Of a stretch of DNA of 64,000 nucleotides, positions 11,456 to 21,537 are shown piece after piece. The position numbers and the translations under genes are program-made. Under the pieces are notes generated by a model. It ran no database searches. It was not told where the DNA came from and saw only the letters and a program-made list of their open reading frames with translations. Numbering within the stretch: the stretch's first letter is position 1; every line of letters begins with the position of its first letter. The stretch is from Cordilura impudica (lineage: Eukaryota; Arthropoda; Insecta; Diptera; Scathophagidae): positions 36,603,059 through 36,667,058 of the forward strand of contig OY821518.1 in the NCBI GenBank assembly GCA_963682025.1. Reading direction: 5' to 3'.

Positions 11456-11561
11456 CTACACTCCTCTCCTCCTTCCCATAAGCTATTTTCCTAAAATCAA
11501 CACAATGCACTGCATTTGTAGGGGGCAACCTCTGAGTGTTGGTTAACAAAAAAAAAAAAAT
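11456..11561 (+). pseudogene. LINE 3' end and poly-A tail
   Basis: Continues the LINE frame broken by F (HKHYY on the left, serine/proline-rich residues here), then a short 3' untranslated stretch and an A-run at about 11,548-11,561. The family A element resumes immediately after the tail, as expected if the LINE landed in it. Confidence 0.6.
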
Positions 11562-12135
11562 TTTTTTTTGCCTTCGGATATAAAAAAAGTTCGGATACTA
11601 TATTTGTATGGAGAATACGTCAAAAAATGGACCGGTCCTGACGATATTTTTATCATAAGGTCACCTTTTTTCTGCATAAACATATACAAACCAAATTTGA
11701 GCCAAACATGTGCGATATTTATTTTTTTTAATAGATTTAAGTGCAGATCGGGAATCAGCTTCATATGGGGCCTATGACTAGGAATTGTCCTATAAGGTTT
11801 ATTTCTTCACTACTGATAAAAGGATGTAATGAACATACGCAAGCCCAGTTTGACCAAGAGCTATATGATAATATGGATATTATGGCAATTTAAATCGATA
11901 TAATATGGGTCATTTGTAAGGGGACTAGGTCTGAACGTGAACCAATTTTCACAAGTTTCAATATCGTTCATCGCATGGCCAGTAGAAGCTTATGCACTAA
12001 GTTTTATGAAAATTTATTCATATTTGAGACCTGTAGTTTGATTATAAGGCTTACATGGACACACAGACGGACGGACAGATGAACGGACGGACATCGTTAA
12101 ATTGACCACATAGTGGCGTAGGCTATAAAAATAGC
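11562..12135 (+). mobile_element. Family A copy 2, 3' part
   Basis: Starts in the middle of the A consensus and continues through ATGGACCGGTCCTGA, ATAGATTTAAGTGCAGATCG and the GGAC microsatellite near 12,067-12,091. It ends with CCACATAGTGGCGTAGGCTATAA, a mutated form of the normal end. Together with 9791-9935 it makes one element. Confidence 0.75.
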
Positions 12136-12179
12136 TATTAACGAGTATTACACTATACAAAAAAAATATAACAAATACA

Positions 12180-12500
12180 ACCACTATTATTTTGACGATT
12201 TTTGCTCTTAGCCATTTTCGTATTTTATCGATTTTTGGCTTTGCGTTTTTTTTTTTTTGTTTTCTGTAATTTTTGTTTTCGGCACGAATCTAAGTTTTTG
12301 GCGATTTTTGAGTTTTGCGATTTTGTTTTTTGCGATTTTATTATTCGATGTTTTCCCGATTTTTGACTTTGACGATTTTTGTTTTTTTGTTTTTCGATTT
12401 TGCCGATTTTTGCAAATTTTTGATTTCGGCAATTTTTGTTATTCGCAATTTTCGGTTTTGGCGCTTTTTGATTTTTGTGATTAATGTAATTGATGTACTT
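12180..12500 (-). repeat. AAAATCGCC minisatellite, inverted copy
   Basis: Plus-strand GGCGATTTTTG, GACGATTTTTG and TGCGATTTT motifs are the reverse complement of the 7.4-8.9 kb array. Only ~320 bp are present and no higher-order unit is clear. The Phe-rich plus-strand frames here are repeat translations. Confidence 0.8.
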
Positions 12501-12905
12501 GTAAAACTTTTCAATACTGTCATTTCCATACTACTTCATATTTTTTTGAATAAGAGGTGCCATTCCCATTGGTCTGATATCGCCCCTTTTTTGTCCAACT
12601 ACTCACATTTATAACTCATGAGCTCTGACAAAGCTTCAAGGCTTAATCTATTATAGTACTTGATTTAAATGATATTAAATATTTACTTAGTATCGGGTGA
12701 CACGCCCACTGGTCCGAGCCCGCCCATTTTTAACGGCCTACTCACATTAATAAATAACTCATGAACTCGCACTAAGTACCATGACCTTATCTGCTACAAC
12801 ACTTTAGATATAGGACATTAAATAGTAACTTTTTATAGAGCATGCCAAGCCCATTGGTCTGATTCAGCCCACTTTTCTCAACTCTTCAAACTAGTTTAGT
12901 ATGTG
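12501..12905 (-). repeat. Family D tandem units (three), inverted
   Basis: Three units spaced ~143 bp (markers near 12,556, 12,700 and 12,842), each with a GCCCACTGGTCCGA-like block, ACTCACATTAATAA and 'aactcatgaa'. Same order as 7.1-7.4 kb but inverted, and again adjoining the AAAATCGCC array. Confidence 0.75.
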
Positions 12906-12914
12906 CATGTACAC

Positions 12915-14752
12915 TAGGGAGGCCCTTGATAAAAAAGTGTTCAAACTCTCGGTCGCACCCACTAGAAATATGCGAATAGCAAACAGAGTGAGAAATACAA
13001 AGTTTTGGGCCAAACAAAAAACATTTAGAGGTGTCTCAACGCGATTGAAAATTTCAAGTGTGTTTATATGGGGAATATATGACTTTTTTCAGATTTTACG
13101 AAAATTTCGTTCTATGCGTTAATTTTTCCGTCAAATTGTTACATAATTCGGGATTGTCCTTCCAAAAAAATATAAAACTTCAAAATGGAATTAAAAACTC
13201 GCCAAGAAATAGCAAATGCCCCAGACCACTAGATCATGAAATTTGATGGCAAAAAGAATATGAAATATTAAATTAATTATATTTATTTTGGTGTATTTAA
13301 GGATGATTTAGTGTGCGTTTGCAATAATTATTGCTTTTCTTTAATTTTATATTATTATGTTAATTTTATATTTCATATTTGTTTGAATAAAATGTCTTTT
13401 ATTATCTTTGGGTCATTTGCTGATCTTCTTATTTTATTTAGAAAAATATAGATAGTTTTTATACATAAAATAATTTTATAATAAAATTGGTTAAAAGTTG
13501 TTTTAATTTATATTCACATTTATATTCAACAGATAATTGCAAAGATATGTCACAATGGATTATTTTGATCCCAGGAGCACTGAAGGGTTAAATAAATAAA
13601 AATTAACCGAATTATTTTTCTTAAATTCTAAATAGTGGTTTCATCGACTTTAATAGAAAAACTCGTTTTCCGTAATTTTTATTTAAAAATATCTTAAAAT
13701 CCAATGCTGACCTTTTCAAATAATGGGTTGACGGTCTCGGATTTACCCCAAATTTTAGCGACACAAGTTCTAAACATTTGGTTATTATATTTTAAGCATC
13801 ACATCTACAAATTCGACAGCACTTACAAAATATTTGCATTTTTGAATAAATTGTCTTTTATTAGTTTGGGGTCATATGTGACCCCAATTCCAAAAGGGCT
13901 AATGGGGTCATAAAATTTTTTCCGAAACCCTAGTCTATTAAGATAAAATTCAATATTTAAAAGTAGAAAAGTGATAAATTTTTTATACAAAGTATTTAGA
14001 AATAGTACATTTACGGAATATTTTAGAAAAATCCCACTTTTCTCGAAATCCGCAAAAATATAATCCTTGTTAAAAAAATGCTGGAATAGGGATTTACCTA
14101 AAAATTCACACATTTAATCTCTAGATGCATTTAACAAGACCTCAAAACTCTAGAAGAATTTTTTTAAATTTTGTTTAAGAAAATTTTTCAAAACTTGAAA
14201 AAGGAGTTTTCAAAATTTTAGCAAAAAAATTTCCCATTTTCGGTCTCAATGCTTAATAGGTTAACAAGGTGGTAACAAAACAATACTTCATATCTGAGTA
14301 CTTACAGGTCTAAGAATTAAACAAAATGTTGGCTTTAATTAATTTCTTAAAGTTGAAAAAAATGCCATCAAATTTCATGATCTAGTTTTTTTTTTTTTTT
14401 TTTTGGCACAAAAGTGGTCTGGGGCATATGCTATTTCTTGGCGAGTTTTTATTAGATTTTTGAGTTTTGTAGCTTTTTGGAAAGAAAATTTAATAGTGAT
14501 CCAGAATTATATAACAATTTGTCGGAAAAATTAAACTATAGAACGAAATTTTCGCAAAATCTGAGAGAAAGTAAAATTTTCGCCATATAAAACACACTTG
14601 AAATTTTCAATCGCGTAGAGCCACCTCTAAATGTTTTTTGATTGGCCCAAAACTTTGTCTTTCTCAGTTTTTTTTCTGTTCGCATATTTCAAGGGGTGCG
14701 ACCGAGAGTTTGAACACATTTATTTTTCTCCATATAATGAAGGGCCTCCCTA
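12915..14752. mobile_element. Family E hAT-like foldback element, copy 2
   Basis: Left TIR TAGGGAGGCCCTT at 12,915; right TIR AGGGCCTCCCTA ending 14,752. The flanks ATGTACAC (12,907-12,914) and ATGTACAT (14,753-14,760) are a 7/8 target duplication. The left arm (12,915 to about 13,245) is shortened. The right arm (about 13,500-14,752) is full, including GGGGTCATATGTGACCCC near 13,869-13,886. The unequal arms flank a ~250-bp AT-rich centre. No transposase gene. Confidence 0.85.
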
Positions 14753-14764
14753 ATGTACATTCTT

Positions 14765-14862
14765 TCAGAACTCTTGTTTTCGTAGTACTCGAAATATTAT
14801 ATGCTAAAATTAGATATTAAAAATTCACTTTATATCGGAGGTGCCCCGCCCACTTGAGAAAT
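14765..14862 (-). repeat. Family D single unit, inverted
   Basis: The reverse complement reads AAGTGGGCGGGGCACCTCC followed by 'gatataaagtgaatttttaatatctaattttagcatataatattt', close to the unit at 2980-3090. It borders, and may have truncated, the 5' end of the Tc1-type element. Confidence 0.65.
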
Positions 14863-15131
14863 CAAAAAAATGCCCATTTCTCCTGATAATTAGTGTGCAA
14901 AACCAAATATTTTATTTCTCTTTAAAAAAAATAACGAAATATACAAATGAAAAAAAAAAACAGAAAATAACGAAAGACAAAAGTGTTCATACATTGTAAT
15001 ATTTTTTGTTTTGCTCATAAAATACTCATTGTAACAATTGAAACACCATTAGTTTTTGCATTGCAAGTAGCCTACGTGTTGCTAGAATGTCTACTGTATA
15101 TTTTATTGTTGAAATAGTGATCAGTGTCAAG

Positions 15132-15228
15132 ATGAGTACGCGTAAAGAAATTAATATTGAAATAAAAAATTTAATTGTTCAAGAAAAAAAAAAAAAAAAT
15201 TCTTTCGCGCAATCAGCAAATTTTTAAA
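15132..15228 (+). pseudogene. Tc1-type transposase, N-terminal piece
   Basis: An ATG at 15,132 opens MSTRKEINIEIKNLIVQ. This is the start of the first helix-turn-helix of Tc1-type transposases, where a Lys-Glu-Ile/Leu motif followed by IV is usual. The frame is lost in an A-run at 15,185-15,199. The remaining DNA-binding region was cut by the A insertions. It joins in function, not in frame, to 16,850-17,665. Confidence 0.6.
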
Positions 15229-15256
15229 TGTACGTTTTCTTAAAATCCAATATATA

Positions 15257-16023
15257 ACAAGTAAGAAAATTATAGTCGGTCTAGACCGACTATACGATAC
15301 CCTATACCATGCGTTTAGAAACCCTATCTCTTAGGTCCAACTAACTGGACATAGAAAATAAGCAAAAACCAAATTTGATTGGGATTTTTATTAATTTTTT
15401 GTGCTGCAGATATGAAAAAGTTCATATCGGATGCTATATCTATATGGGGACTAGGTCCAAAAATGGACCGATCCTGATCATGTTTGGCAAAGTCTCTTGT
15501 ATTTTGCAAAATACATACAAACAAAATCTGGGAAGAACCAGTGCAATATTTTTGTTTTTTAATAGATTTAAATGAAGATCGGGAAGCAGCTCTATATGGG
15601 GCCAAAGGTATAATTTTTGGACTACTCATTAATGGACGTAATGAACGCATACAAAACCCAATTTGAGTAAGATCTATATGACAATTTGGATATTATGGGA
15701 ATTTATATCGAATTCATAGGGGTAATTTGTATGGGGGCTAGGTCTGAACATGGACCGATTCTCACCAATTTCATCCCATGGGCGATAAAAGCTTATATAC
15801 CAAATTTCATCAAAATATATTCATATTTGCGACCTGCAGTTTGATTACAAGGTTTACATGGACACACAGACGGACGGACGGACGGACTTTGTTAAATCAA
15901 CTCAGAAAGTGATTCTGATTCGATCGGTATAATTAAGGATGGGTCTAGGTCAAATATTTTTGGTTGTTACAAACAGCAGCACAAATTCATTATACCCAAA
16001 CCACTTAGTGGTATAGGGTATAA
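15257..16023 (+). mobile_element. Family A copy 3
   Basis: A complete copy: ACAAGTAAGAAAATTATAG, perfect AGTCGGTCTAGACCGACT palindrome, ATACCCTATACC, GGAC run near 15,870-15,886 and GGTATAGGGTATAA end. It is followed after a few bases by another complete copy in the same direction. Confidence 0.85.
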
Positions 16024-16024
16024 T

Positions 16025-16842
16025 AAACAAGTGAGAAAATTATAGTCTTTCTAGATCGACTATACGATACCCTATACCATGCGTTTAGAGACCCTATCTC
16101 TTAGATCCACCTAACTGGATATAGAAAATAAATAAGCATAAACCAAATTTGAGTGGCATTTTTATTAATTTTTTCGGCTGCAGATATGAAAAAGTTCATA
16201 CCGGATGCTATATCTATATGGGGACTAGGCCCAAAAATGGACCGATCCTGACCATGTTTGGTAAAGTCTCTTGTATTTTGCAAAAATATATACAAACAAA
16301 ATTTGAGAAGAATCAGTGCAATATTTTTGTTTTTTGATAGATTTAAGTGAAGATGGGGAAGCAGCTCTATGAGGCCTATGACTAAGAGTTGTCCAATAAG
16401 GATCATTTTTAGACTACTGATTAATGGATGTAATATATACATACAAACCCAATTTGACTAAGATTTGTATGATAATTTGGATCTTATGGCAATATATGTT
16501 GATTTCATAGGGGTCATTTGTATGGGGGCTAGGTCTGACCACGGACCGATCCTCACCAATTTCAATAGAGTTCATCCCATGGTCGATAAAAGATAAAATA
16601 CCAAATTTCGTCAAAATATATTCATATTTGCGACCTGCAGTTTGATTACAAGCTTTACATGGACACACAGACGGACGGACGGACGGACGGACGGACGGAC
16701 GGACATCGTTAAATCGAATCAGATGGTGATTCTGATTCGATCGGTATAATTAAGGATGGGTCTAGGTCAAATATTTTTGGTTGTTACAAACAGCAGCACA
16801 AATTCATTATACCCAAACCACATAGTGGTATAGGGTATAATA
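16025..16842 (+). mobile_element. Family A copy 4, adjacent to copy 3
   Basis: A complete copy, closer to copy 1 (5221-6023) than to its neighbour: it shares 'aataaataagcataaacc', 'ttcggctgcag' and 'gatggggaagcagc'. The terminal palindrome has changed (AGTCTTTCTAGATCGACT). The GGAC run at about 16,669-16,704 is the longest in the window (about 9 units). The adjacency may reflect two separate insertions, or insertion into the end of a copy, rather than local duplication. Confidence 0.85.
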
Positions 16843-16849
16843 AAAAAGT

Positions 16850-17665
16850 ATAAAACACTGGCTACGTCGGAAATAAAACGTGGTCAGTACAGCCAAAGAA
16901 ACTCTCAAGGAGGGATGTTAGACTTATCTTAAAAGTAGTGCGCCAAAATTCAATAATTACTGCCCCCAAAATAGCAGAAAGGATCGCTAAAACTTTGGAT
17001 AAGACAGCCCATAGAAAAATCGTTCGTTATACAGAGTACCCCGCAGAAAACCTTTGATGTCAGAGAAAAATAGAAAACATCGTTTTGAATTTACAAAAAA
17101 GCAATGAAAGGAATTAATTTTTGGAAAAAGATTTTATTTACGGATGAAAGTAAGTTAAACCTGTTCGGAAATGACGGTCTGGAAAGGTTTCGTAAATAAA
17201 CGCAGTACTTGAGCCACAGAATATTGCTCTGACAGTAGAAAATGGTGGTGGCAACTTCATGGCTTGGGGAGCCATAGCAGCATCTGGAGTAAGGTTTGTG
17301 TTTATATGTAGATGGTATTATGGATCGTTGCTATTACAAACAGCTTTTAGAATGCAATTTGCAGCCGCCAGTTCATATGTTGGGTCTTGGATAGCATTTG
17401 ATTTTCCAACAGGACAACGATCCCAAACATAAAGCACACATTGTCAGAAATTGGTTGGTTTCTTATGCAACAAGACTTTTAAACTACTTTCCCCAATCAC
17501 CAGATCTTGACCACGTTTGATATACTTTGATATTACCAATAAGGAATCGTTCAAAAAAAGCTTTACAAACGTGCTTGTCTTAAGTTATTCCTGATATAAC
17601 CGAAAATATTTTTGCATCAATGCCAAAACGTCCACAGGCAGTGACTGATGCTAAGGGTGGGCTGA
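16850..17665 (+). pseudogene. Tc1-type transposase, catalytic-domain remnant
   Basis: Read across frames, the stretch gives the conserved order of a Tc1/mariner DDE transposase. SAPK-like and RK residues come first, then KKILFTDESKLNLFG (17,127-17,170, first catalytic Asp in TDES). GGGNFMAWGAIAASGV (about 17,247-17,295) follows, then QQDNDPKHKAH (about 17,412-17,443, second Asp in QDND), and NYFPQSPDL (about 17,480-17,506), which precedes the usual NPIENLW. The family usually has about 340 residues; stops and frameshifts here (for example 17,059 and 17,200) make it dead. The last catalytic region is badly decayed. Confidence 0.8.
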
Positions 17666-17926
17666 CAAAATATTAATTTAATAAAAAAGATATTTTAAAA
17701 GTCACGCATTTCTTATTTCAAAACAGAAAGAATTGCAATGTAGAATACTTTTGTCTTTCTTTTTTTTTATATTCCGTAATTTTTTAAAGACAAATGAAAT
17801 TTTTGATTTTGTACGGCAATTATCATGAAAGAAATATATTCTGTACAAAAAGTTTTTTCTAAAGCTCTTGGATTAGCGATGTTTTGAAATTTTGGGTACG
17901 TATGAATACTTAAGTGCTTGACTGCA

Positions 17927-18520
17927 TACATATAGCATAAGTATGTATAAACATAGAAAATATTTATAAAACAAATTTGAATGACATTGTTATGAATTTG
18001 AGCATTGTTAATGGTAAAAGAAAAACCACATACTGGACATTTTTTTCTAATAGAATATTAGGTCGAAAAATTAAAAGATTGTGATCATTTCTTGCATTTC
18101 TCATTCTTTTAATGAACTAAATTTAAGTTCAATATTTGTTTATTTTTTTTTAACTTTTGATAGATTTAATTGACAAGGTTTTTAATGGATGAAAGGAAAG
18201 ACGTCAGCATATAATCTTAGAAAATAATTTTGAGTCGATCGCTATTTATACTCCAACTACAGAGTGCTTAGATAAGCTTAGGAACTTAAAAAGGCACAAA
18301 TTTCAAAACTGAAGTAGAAATGCGGATAATAATACGTGGATAATTCTAAAAACAGGCTTGCACTTAGTGCTGCTGCCAGCTGGAATTGGATTTTAAAAAA
18401 CTAAACCCAATTTATAATTTCTAACAACTCCCAGAGATTGTCTCCTGGATCATATTTTCGAACTTAATAACATTAAATATTATGATATAATAAACTCAAG
18501 AGGGTAATAGTGTTGGCCTG
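17927..18520. other. AT-rich DNA, nothing recognised
   Basis: Flanking DNA of the Tc1-type element. No recognisable frame and no repeat family that I could match. Confidence 0.4.
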
Positions 18521-18524
18521 CGTG

Positions 18525-18870
18525 CTATACAGCATAACCAGAATTAAATATACCATGAGTTTAGAGAAAGGGTCTCAGGTCCAACTAATTGGAATATGAA
18601 AACAAAAAATTATATTAAATTTTATTGCCTGCAGATCTGAAAAAGTTCATATCGGATGAAATAAATAAGTAGTTTTATCATATATGGTCCGGATCGGTCA
18701 CTTTTTCGACCTAGTTTTTGCAAAAACATGTACAAACAAAACTTTGAGAGAAATGTGTGGAAAATGTTTATTTTTTGATGAATTAAGATGAATATTGGGA
18801 TGCAGATTTTTATTGAGGCTATGACTAAAAACACTGCCCAACATATTAAGACTTTTTGATTAGAACAGAA
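18525..18870 (+). mobile_element. Family A, old diverged copy
   Basis: Blocks in A order: TATACCATGAGTTTAGAG, 'ggtctcaggtccaactaattgg', GCAGATCTGAAAAAGTTCAT, 'atggtccggatcggtcac' and 'gcaaaaacatgtacaaac'. Both ends are lost. Similarity fades near 18,870, where repeat G follows. Confidence 0.65.
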
Positions 18871-18929
18871 CAGCGACAATATTTTTCTGAAAGGGCATGT
18901 TGAGTAGATCATTTTTGTAGAACAAACTT

Positions 18930-19137
18930 ATTGACCAGCTGGTCTGAGTTTTTTATACTGTAGGTCAAATTCTCATTTTTTGGTCTAAGGGAGCATTATA
19001 GTAAATGAAAAAAATGTTGTTAGTTAATGCCTGAGAGGATTCTTATTGTCAGAGTTATATTGTCGAATTTTATAAAGATCATTTTTGTGGAAGATTATAA
19101 CCCTTTAGCTCTTCTCTTTAAGGGCCAATTGGACCCT
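18930..19137 (+). repeat. Family G repeat
   Basis: Inverted partner of 23,870-24,065. Both share TGAAAAAAATGTTGT, 'agttaatg(c/t)ctga', TTCTTATTGTCAGAGTTATA and AAGGGCCAATT. Each copy also borders a family B end, so G may be the flank carried with an older composite repeat. Confidence 0.65.
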
Positions 19138-19262
19138 TTTTGATGTGTAAACATCTATGCGTTCAGGGAGGGGGGGGGGGTAATATCCAATTTCAAAACT
19201 ATCACAAAAATAGCGTAAGGTAAAATCGGTGTGTGGTATATAAAAGTGTATTGGTGTATTTA
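19138..19262 (-). mobile_element. Family B fragment
   Basis: GATGTGTAAACATCTATGCG, a G-run (19,167-19,180), 'tttcaaaactatcacaaaaatagcgtaa' and 'attggtgtatt' follow the right end of B copies in inverted orientation. It stops where the 169-bp tandem repeat begins. Confidence 0.6.
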
Positions 19263-19568
19263 GTAAGCAGAACCGCCGAGTTAGCTGTCTGTTTAGCAAA
19301 ATCACAAATCTCTTTCGTTCATTGTAAATGTTCAAGCTACTGACCGCTATGTGTGCTGTGAGTTAAACATATTCACAAGTTATTTTTTTTTTTGTATTCA
19401 AGTAAATATTTGCTATTGACAGAACTTTTTAGTAAGCGGCGCCGAGTTCGCTGTCTGTTTAGCAAAATCACAAATCTTTTTCGTTAATTTTAAATATTCA
19501 AGCGTGTATGCTATTGGCAGAACATTTCTAGTAAGCAGAACCGCTAGGTGTGCTGTGAGTTTAAAAAG
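19262..19568 (+). repeat. Diverged tandem repeat (period ~169, then ~99 bp)
   Basis: AGTAAGCAGAACCGCCGAGT at 19,262, AGTAAGCGGCGCCGAGTTCG at 19,431 and AGTAAGCAGAACCGCTAGGT near 19,530 begin three copies. The first two share GCTGTCTGTTTAGCAAAATC, and the first and third share GTGTGCTGTGAGTT. Copy length varies through internal deletion. Confidence 0.75.
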
Positions 19569-19577
19569 CTAAACACT

Positions 19578-19807
19578 ACACACAGAAAACGAATTGATTG
19601 TGGCTACCGAGTTTATTACCAACCGAATTCCGATAATGCTTATAACCGATTTTCGGATTCATGATGATTACAATTCTATTGCCTTAACAGTAAATATTTT
19701 ATTATAATAGAAAATTTGCAGATGATATGAAATTTCTGTTGATACAATCGAAAATACAGTTGTTCCACTTAAGACCAATTCGGATGGCAAATATTTTTTC
19801 TGTGTGT
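19578..19807 (+). mobile_element. Family N MITE, TA-flanked
   Basis: Ends CACACAGAAAA and TTTTCTGTGTG, with TA on each side (19,577-19,578 and about 19,807-19,808). The ~230-bp interior is rich in ACCGAATT-type motifs. A decayed inverted copy lies at about 45,955-46,190. The TA target and short TIR fit a Tc1/mariner-type MITE. Confidence 0.6.
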
Positions 19808-19856
19808 AGGAAAACTTTGAAGAAGTCGAAAATAAACTTAGGACTTTTCTTAATTA

Positions 19857-21147
19857 CTACAACTTTTCCAATTGTATTTCAGAAAACATCAATTGAATTT
19901 CAGATAGTATGAATTGTGTTTCAGAAAACAGTAATTGATTTTGAGAAAATATCAATTGTATTTCAGAAAGTATCATTTGTATTTCAGATGACATCAATTG
20001 ATTTTCAGAAATGCATCAATTGAATTTTAGAAATTGATTTTTAGTAATAATCAATTGTATTTCAGAAAGCATGAATTGATTTTCAAAAAGTATTATTTGT
20101 ATTTCAGACATTGTCAATTGAATTTCAAAAAATATCAATTGAGTTTCAGAAAATATCAAACGTATATCCGAAATTTTCAAATGTATTTCCGAAATTATCA
20201 AATGTATATCAGCAATTATCAAATGTATATCAGAAAGCGGCAAATGTATTTCAGCAATTATCTACTATATTTCAGAAAACATCAAGTGTATTTCAGAAAA
20301 CATAAAATGTATTTCTGAAATTATGAAATGTATTTCAGAAAATATCAAATGTATTTCAGAAAATATCAAATGTATTTCAGAAGTTATTAAAATTACTTCA
20401 GAAAATATGAATTGAAATTCAGAAAATATCAACTGAGTCTCAGAAAAATAGTCAGAACACTATATAAGAACATATTTTTTAAGTATTACACTGGGTTTAT
20501 AATATTTCTTGAAAACTACATATCGTCACCTAAAATGCAATGGGCCGTAACTAATATTTTTATTTTTTTACAGTTGAAGCAAATAACATCATACAACAAA
20601 AACTATTTTAAACTTAGTACCCAAATTTTAGAATCAAGCTGAAAAATGGAGATGTATTTTTATTTATGAAAATAAAGTTATGGTAAAATAGTAGTTTTTA
20701 AGTAAAAGGCCGTAACTACAATAACAAAAGTTAATTTTTAATTTTTTTTTAGTTACGGCCTTTTGCATTTTAGGTGACGATATAAACGTTTTTTTTAAAT
20801 GACTTCAAAACCGGTCAAAATTCTATCCTGGTGTTTTTATTGTAGCTGATTATTAAATGAAGTCCTCATCTTCCATCGATTAAAAGGCCGACCTTGATAG
20901 TTTATTTTCCAGTGCATAACAAATAAATCATTATATCGCTAAACATTTTCTGCGACTCCAAATCACTAATAGAAATAACAATAACTTTTCGGTATTGTAG
21001 GGTAAACTACGTTTTAATTCTGAATTTCGATATTTTCTGAAATTCATTTGATATTTTCTGAAATACATTTGATAATTTCTGAAATATATTTGATGTTTTC
21101 TGAAATACATTTGACACTTTCTGAAATACATACAATTGGAAAAGGTG
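19857..21147. mobile_element. Family C foldback element, copy 1
   Basis: The left arm (about 19,865-20,450) is a run of ~21-bp units of the form ATTTCAGAAAATATCAAATGT. The right arm (about 21,027-21,135) holds the same units inverted (TTTCTGAAATACATTTGAT). Outer ends read CTTTTCCAATTG and CAATTGGAAAAG. The centre includes TAAGTATTACACTGGGTTTA and TTCGGTATTGTAGGGTAAA, shared with copy 2 at 38.6-39.4 kb in opposite order. A 258-bp MITE has inserted in the centre. The heptapeptide-repeat frames (YFRK..) are translations of the 21-bp units. Confidence 0.8.
20523..20780. mobile_element. 258-bp TA-flanked MITE nested in C
   Basis: TIR TCGTCACCTAAAATGCAA at the left and TTGCATTTTAGGTGACGA at the right, each continuing into GGCCGTAACT / AGTTACGGCC. 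TA flanks at 20,521-20,522 and 20,781-20,782. No coding capacity; Tc1/mariner-type by target site. Confidence 0.85.
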
Positions 21148-21537
21148 TAGATGTGTACACATCTCTCCTGTGGTTGGACGCACATTGTTTTTTTTTTTTT
21201 TTTTTTTTTTTTGAGAAAATCAAAAAAACTCCTTTCAGAAAGTATATTTAAGGGATTAAAATATTCTAAAAAAATTTTACCGGAAAATTTCAGTGGGGGT
21301 TACCAAAGATGCCAAAGACACTAAAGTTGTAAATAAAGCTCTTTACGCATAATTAGCAAAATTACACGGATAGCTTTAAAATATTTGGAATTAATTATAT
21401 TCAATTATAATAACTGCAGCTTGCACACTGAGTTCTCGCATCTAGTCACTTCTGACATTCCTTTCGCGTGTGATTTTTACTAAAATTAAAAAAAAAAAAA
21501 AATAGAAAAGTCAATCATAATTGCGCTAAAACTAAAC

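Larger units (their letters stand above)
14872..17926 (+). mobile_element. Tc1-type transposon with long TIRs, split by two A elements
   Basis: The 3' end reads TACGTATGAATACTTAAGTG then CTTGACTG, the reverse of a Tc1-style terminus (CAGT...AGTATTCATACG). The last ~250 bp are an inverted match to about 14,872-15,010: both carry TGATAATT, GAAAGACAAAAGT and CATTG(C/T)AAT blocks. The 5' TIR is cut short by a D unit. Between the arms lie an N-terminal transposase piece (15,132), two A insertions (15,257-16,842) and the rest of the transposase (16,850-17,665). A long-TIR organisation is known in some Tc1 relatives such as Minos. Confidence 0.75.

Noticed and set aside
16669..16704. (GGAC)n run considered as an independent microsatellite locus
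   Set aside because: It occurs at the same internal position in all well-preserved A copies, so it belongs to the element.
20034..20318. Frame with heptapeptide repeats (YFRK-type), like a repetitive protein
   Set aside because: It is a translation of the 21-bp units of foldback C. The opposite strand and other frames give equally regular peptides, and the unit is inverted at the other end of the element.
21140..21200. AGATGTGTACACATCTC next to foldback C, considered as a further B copy
   Set aside because: Only one terminal motif plus CCTGTGGTTGGA is present, with no B interior; too short to call an element.
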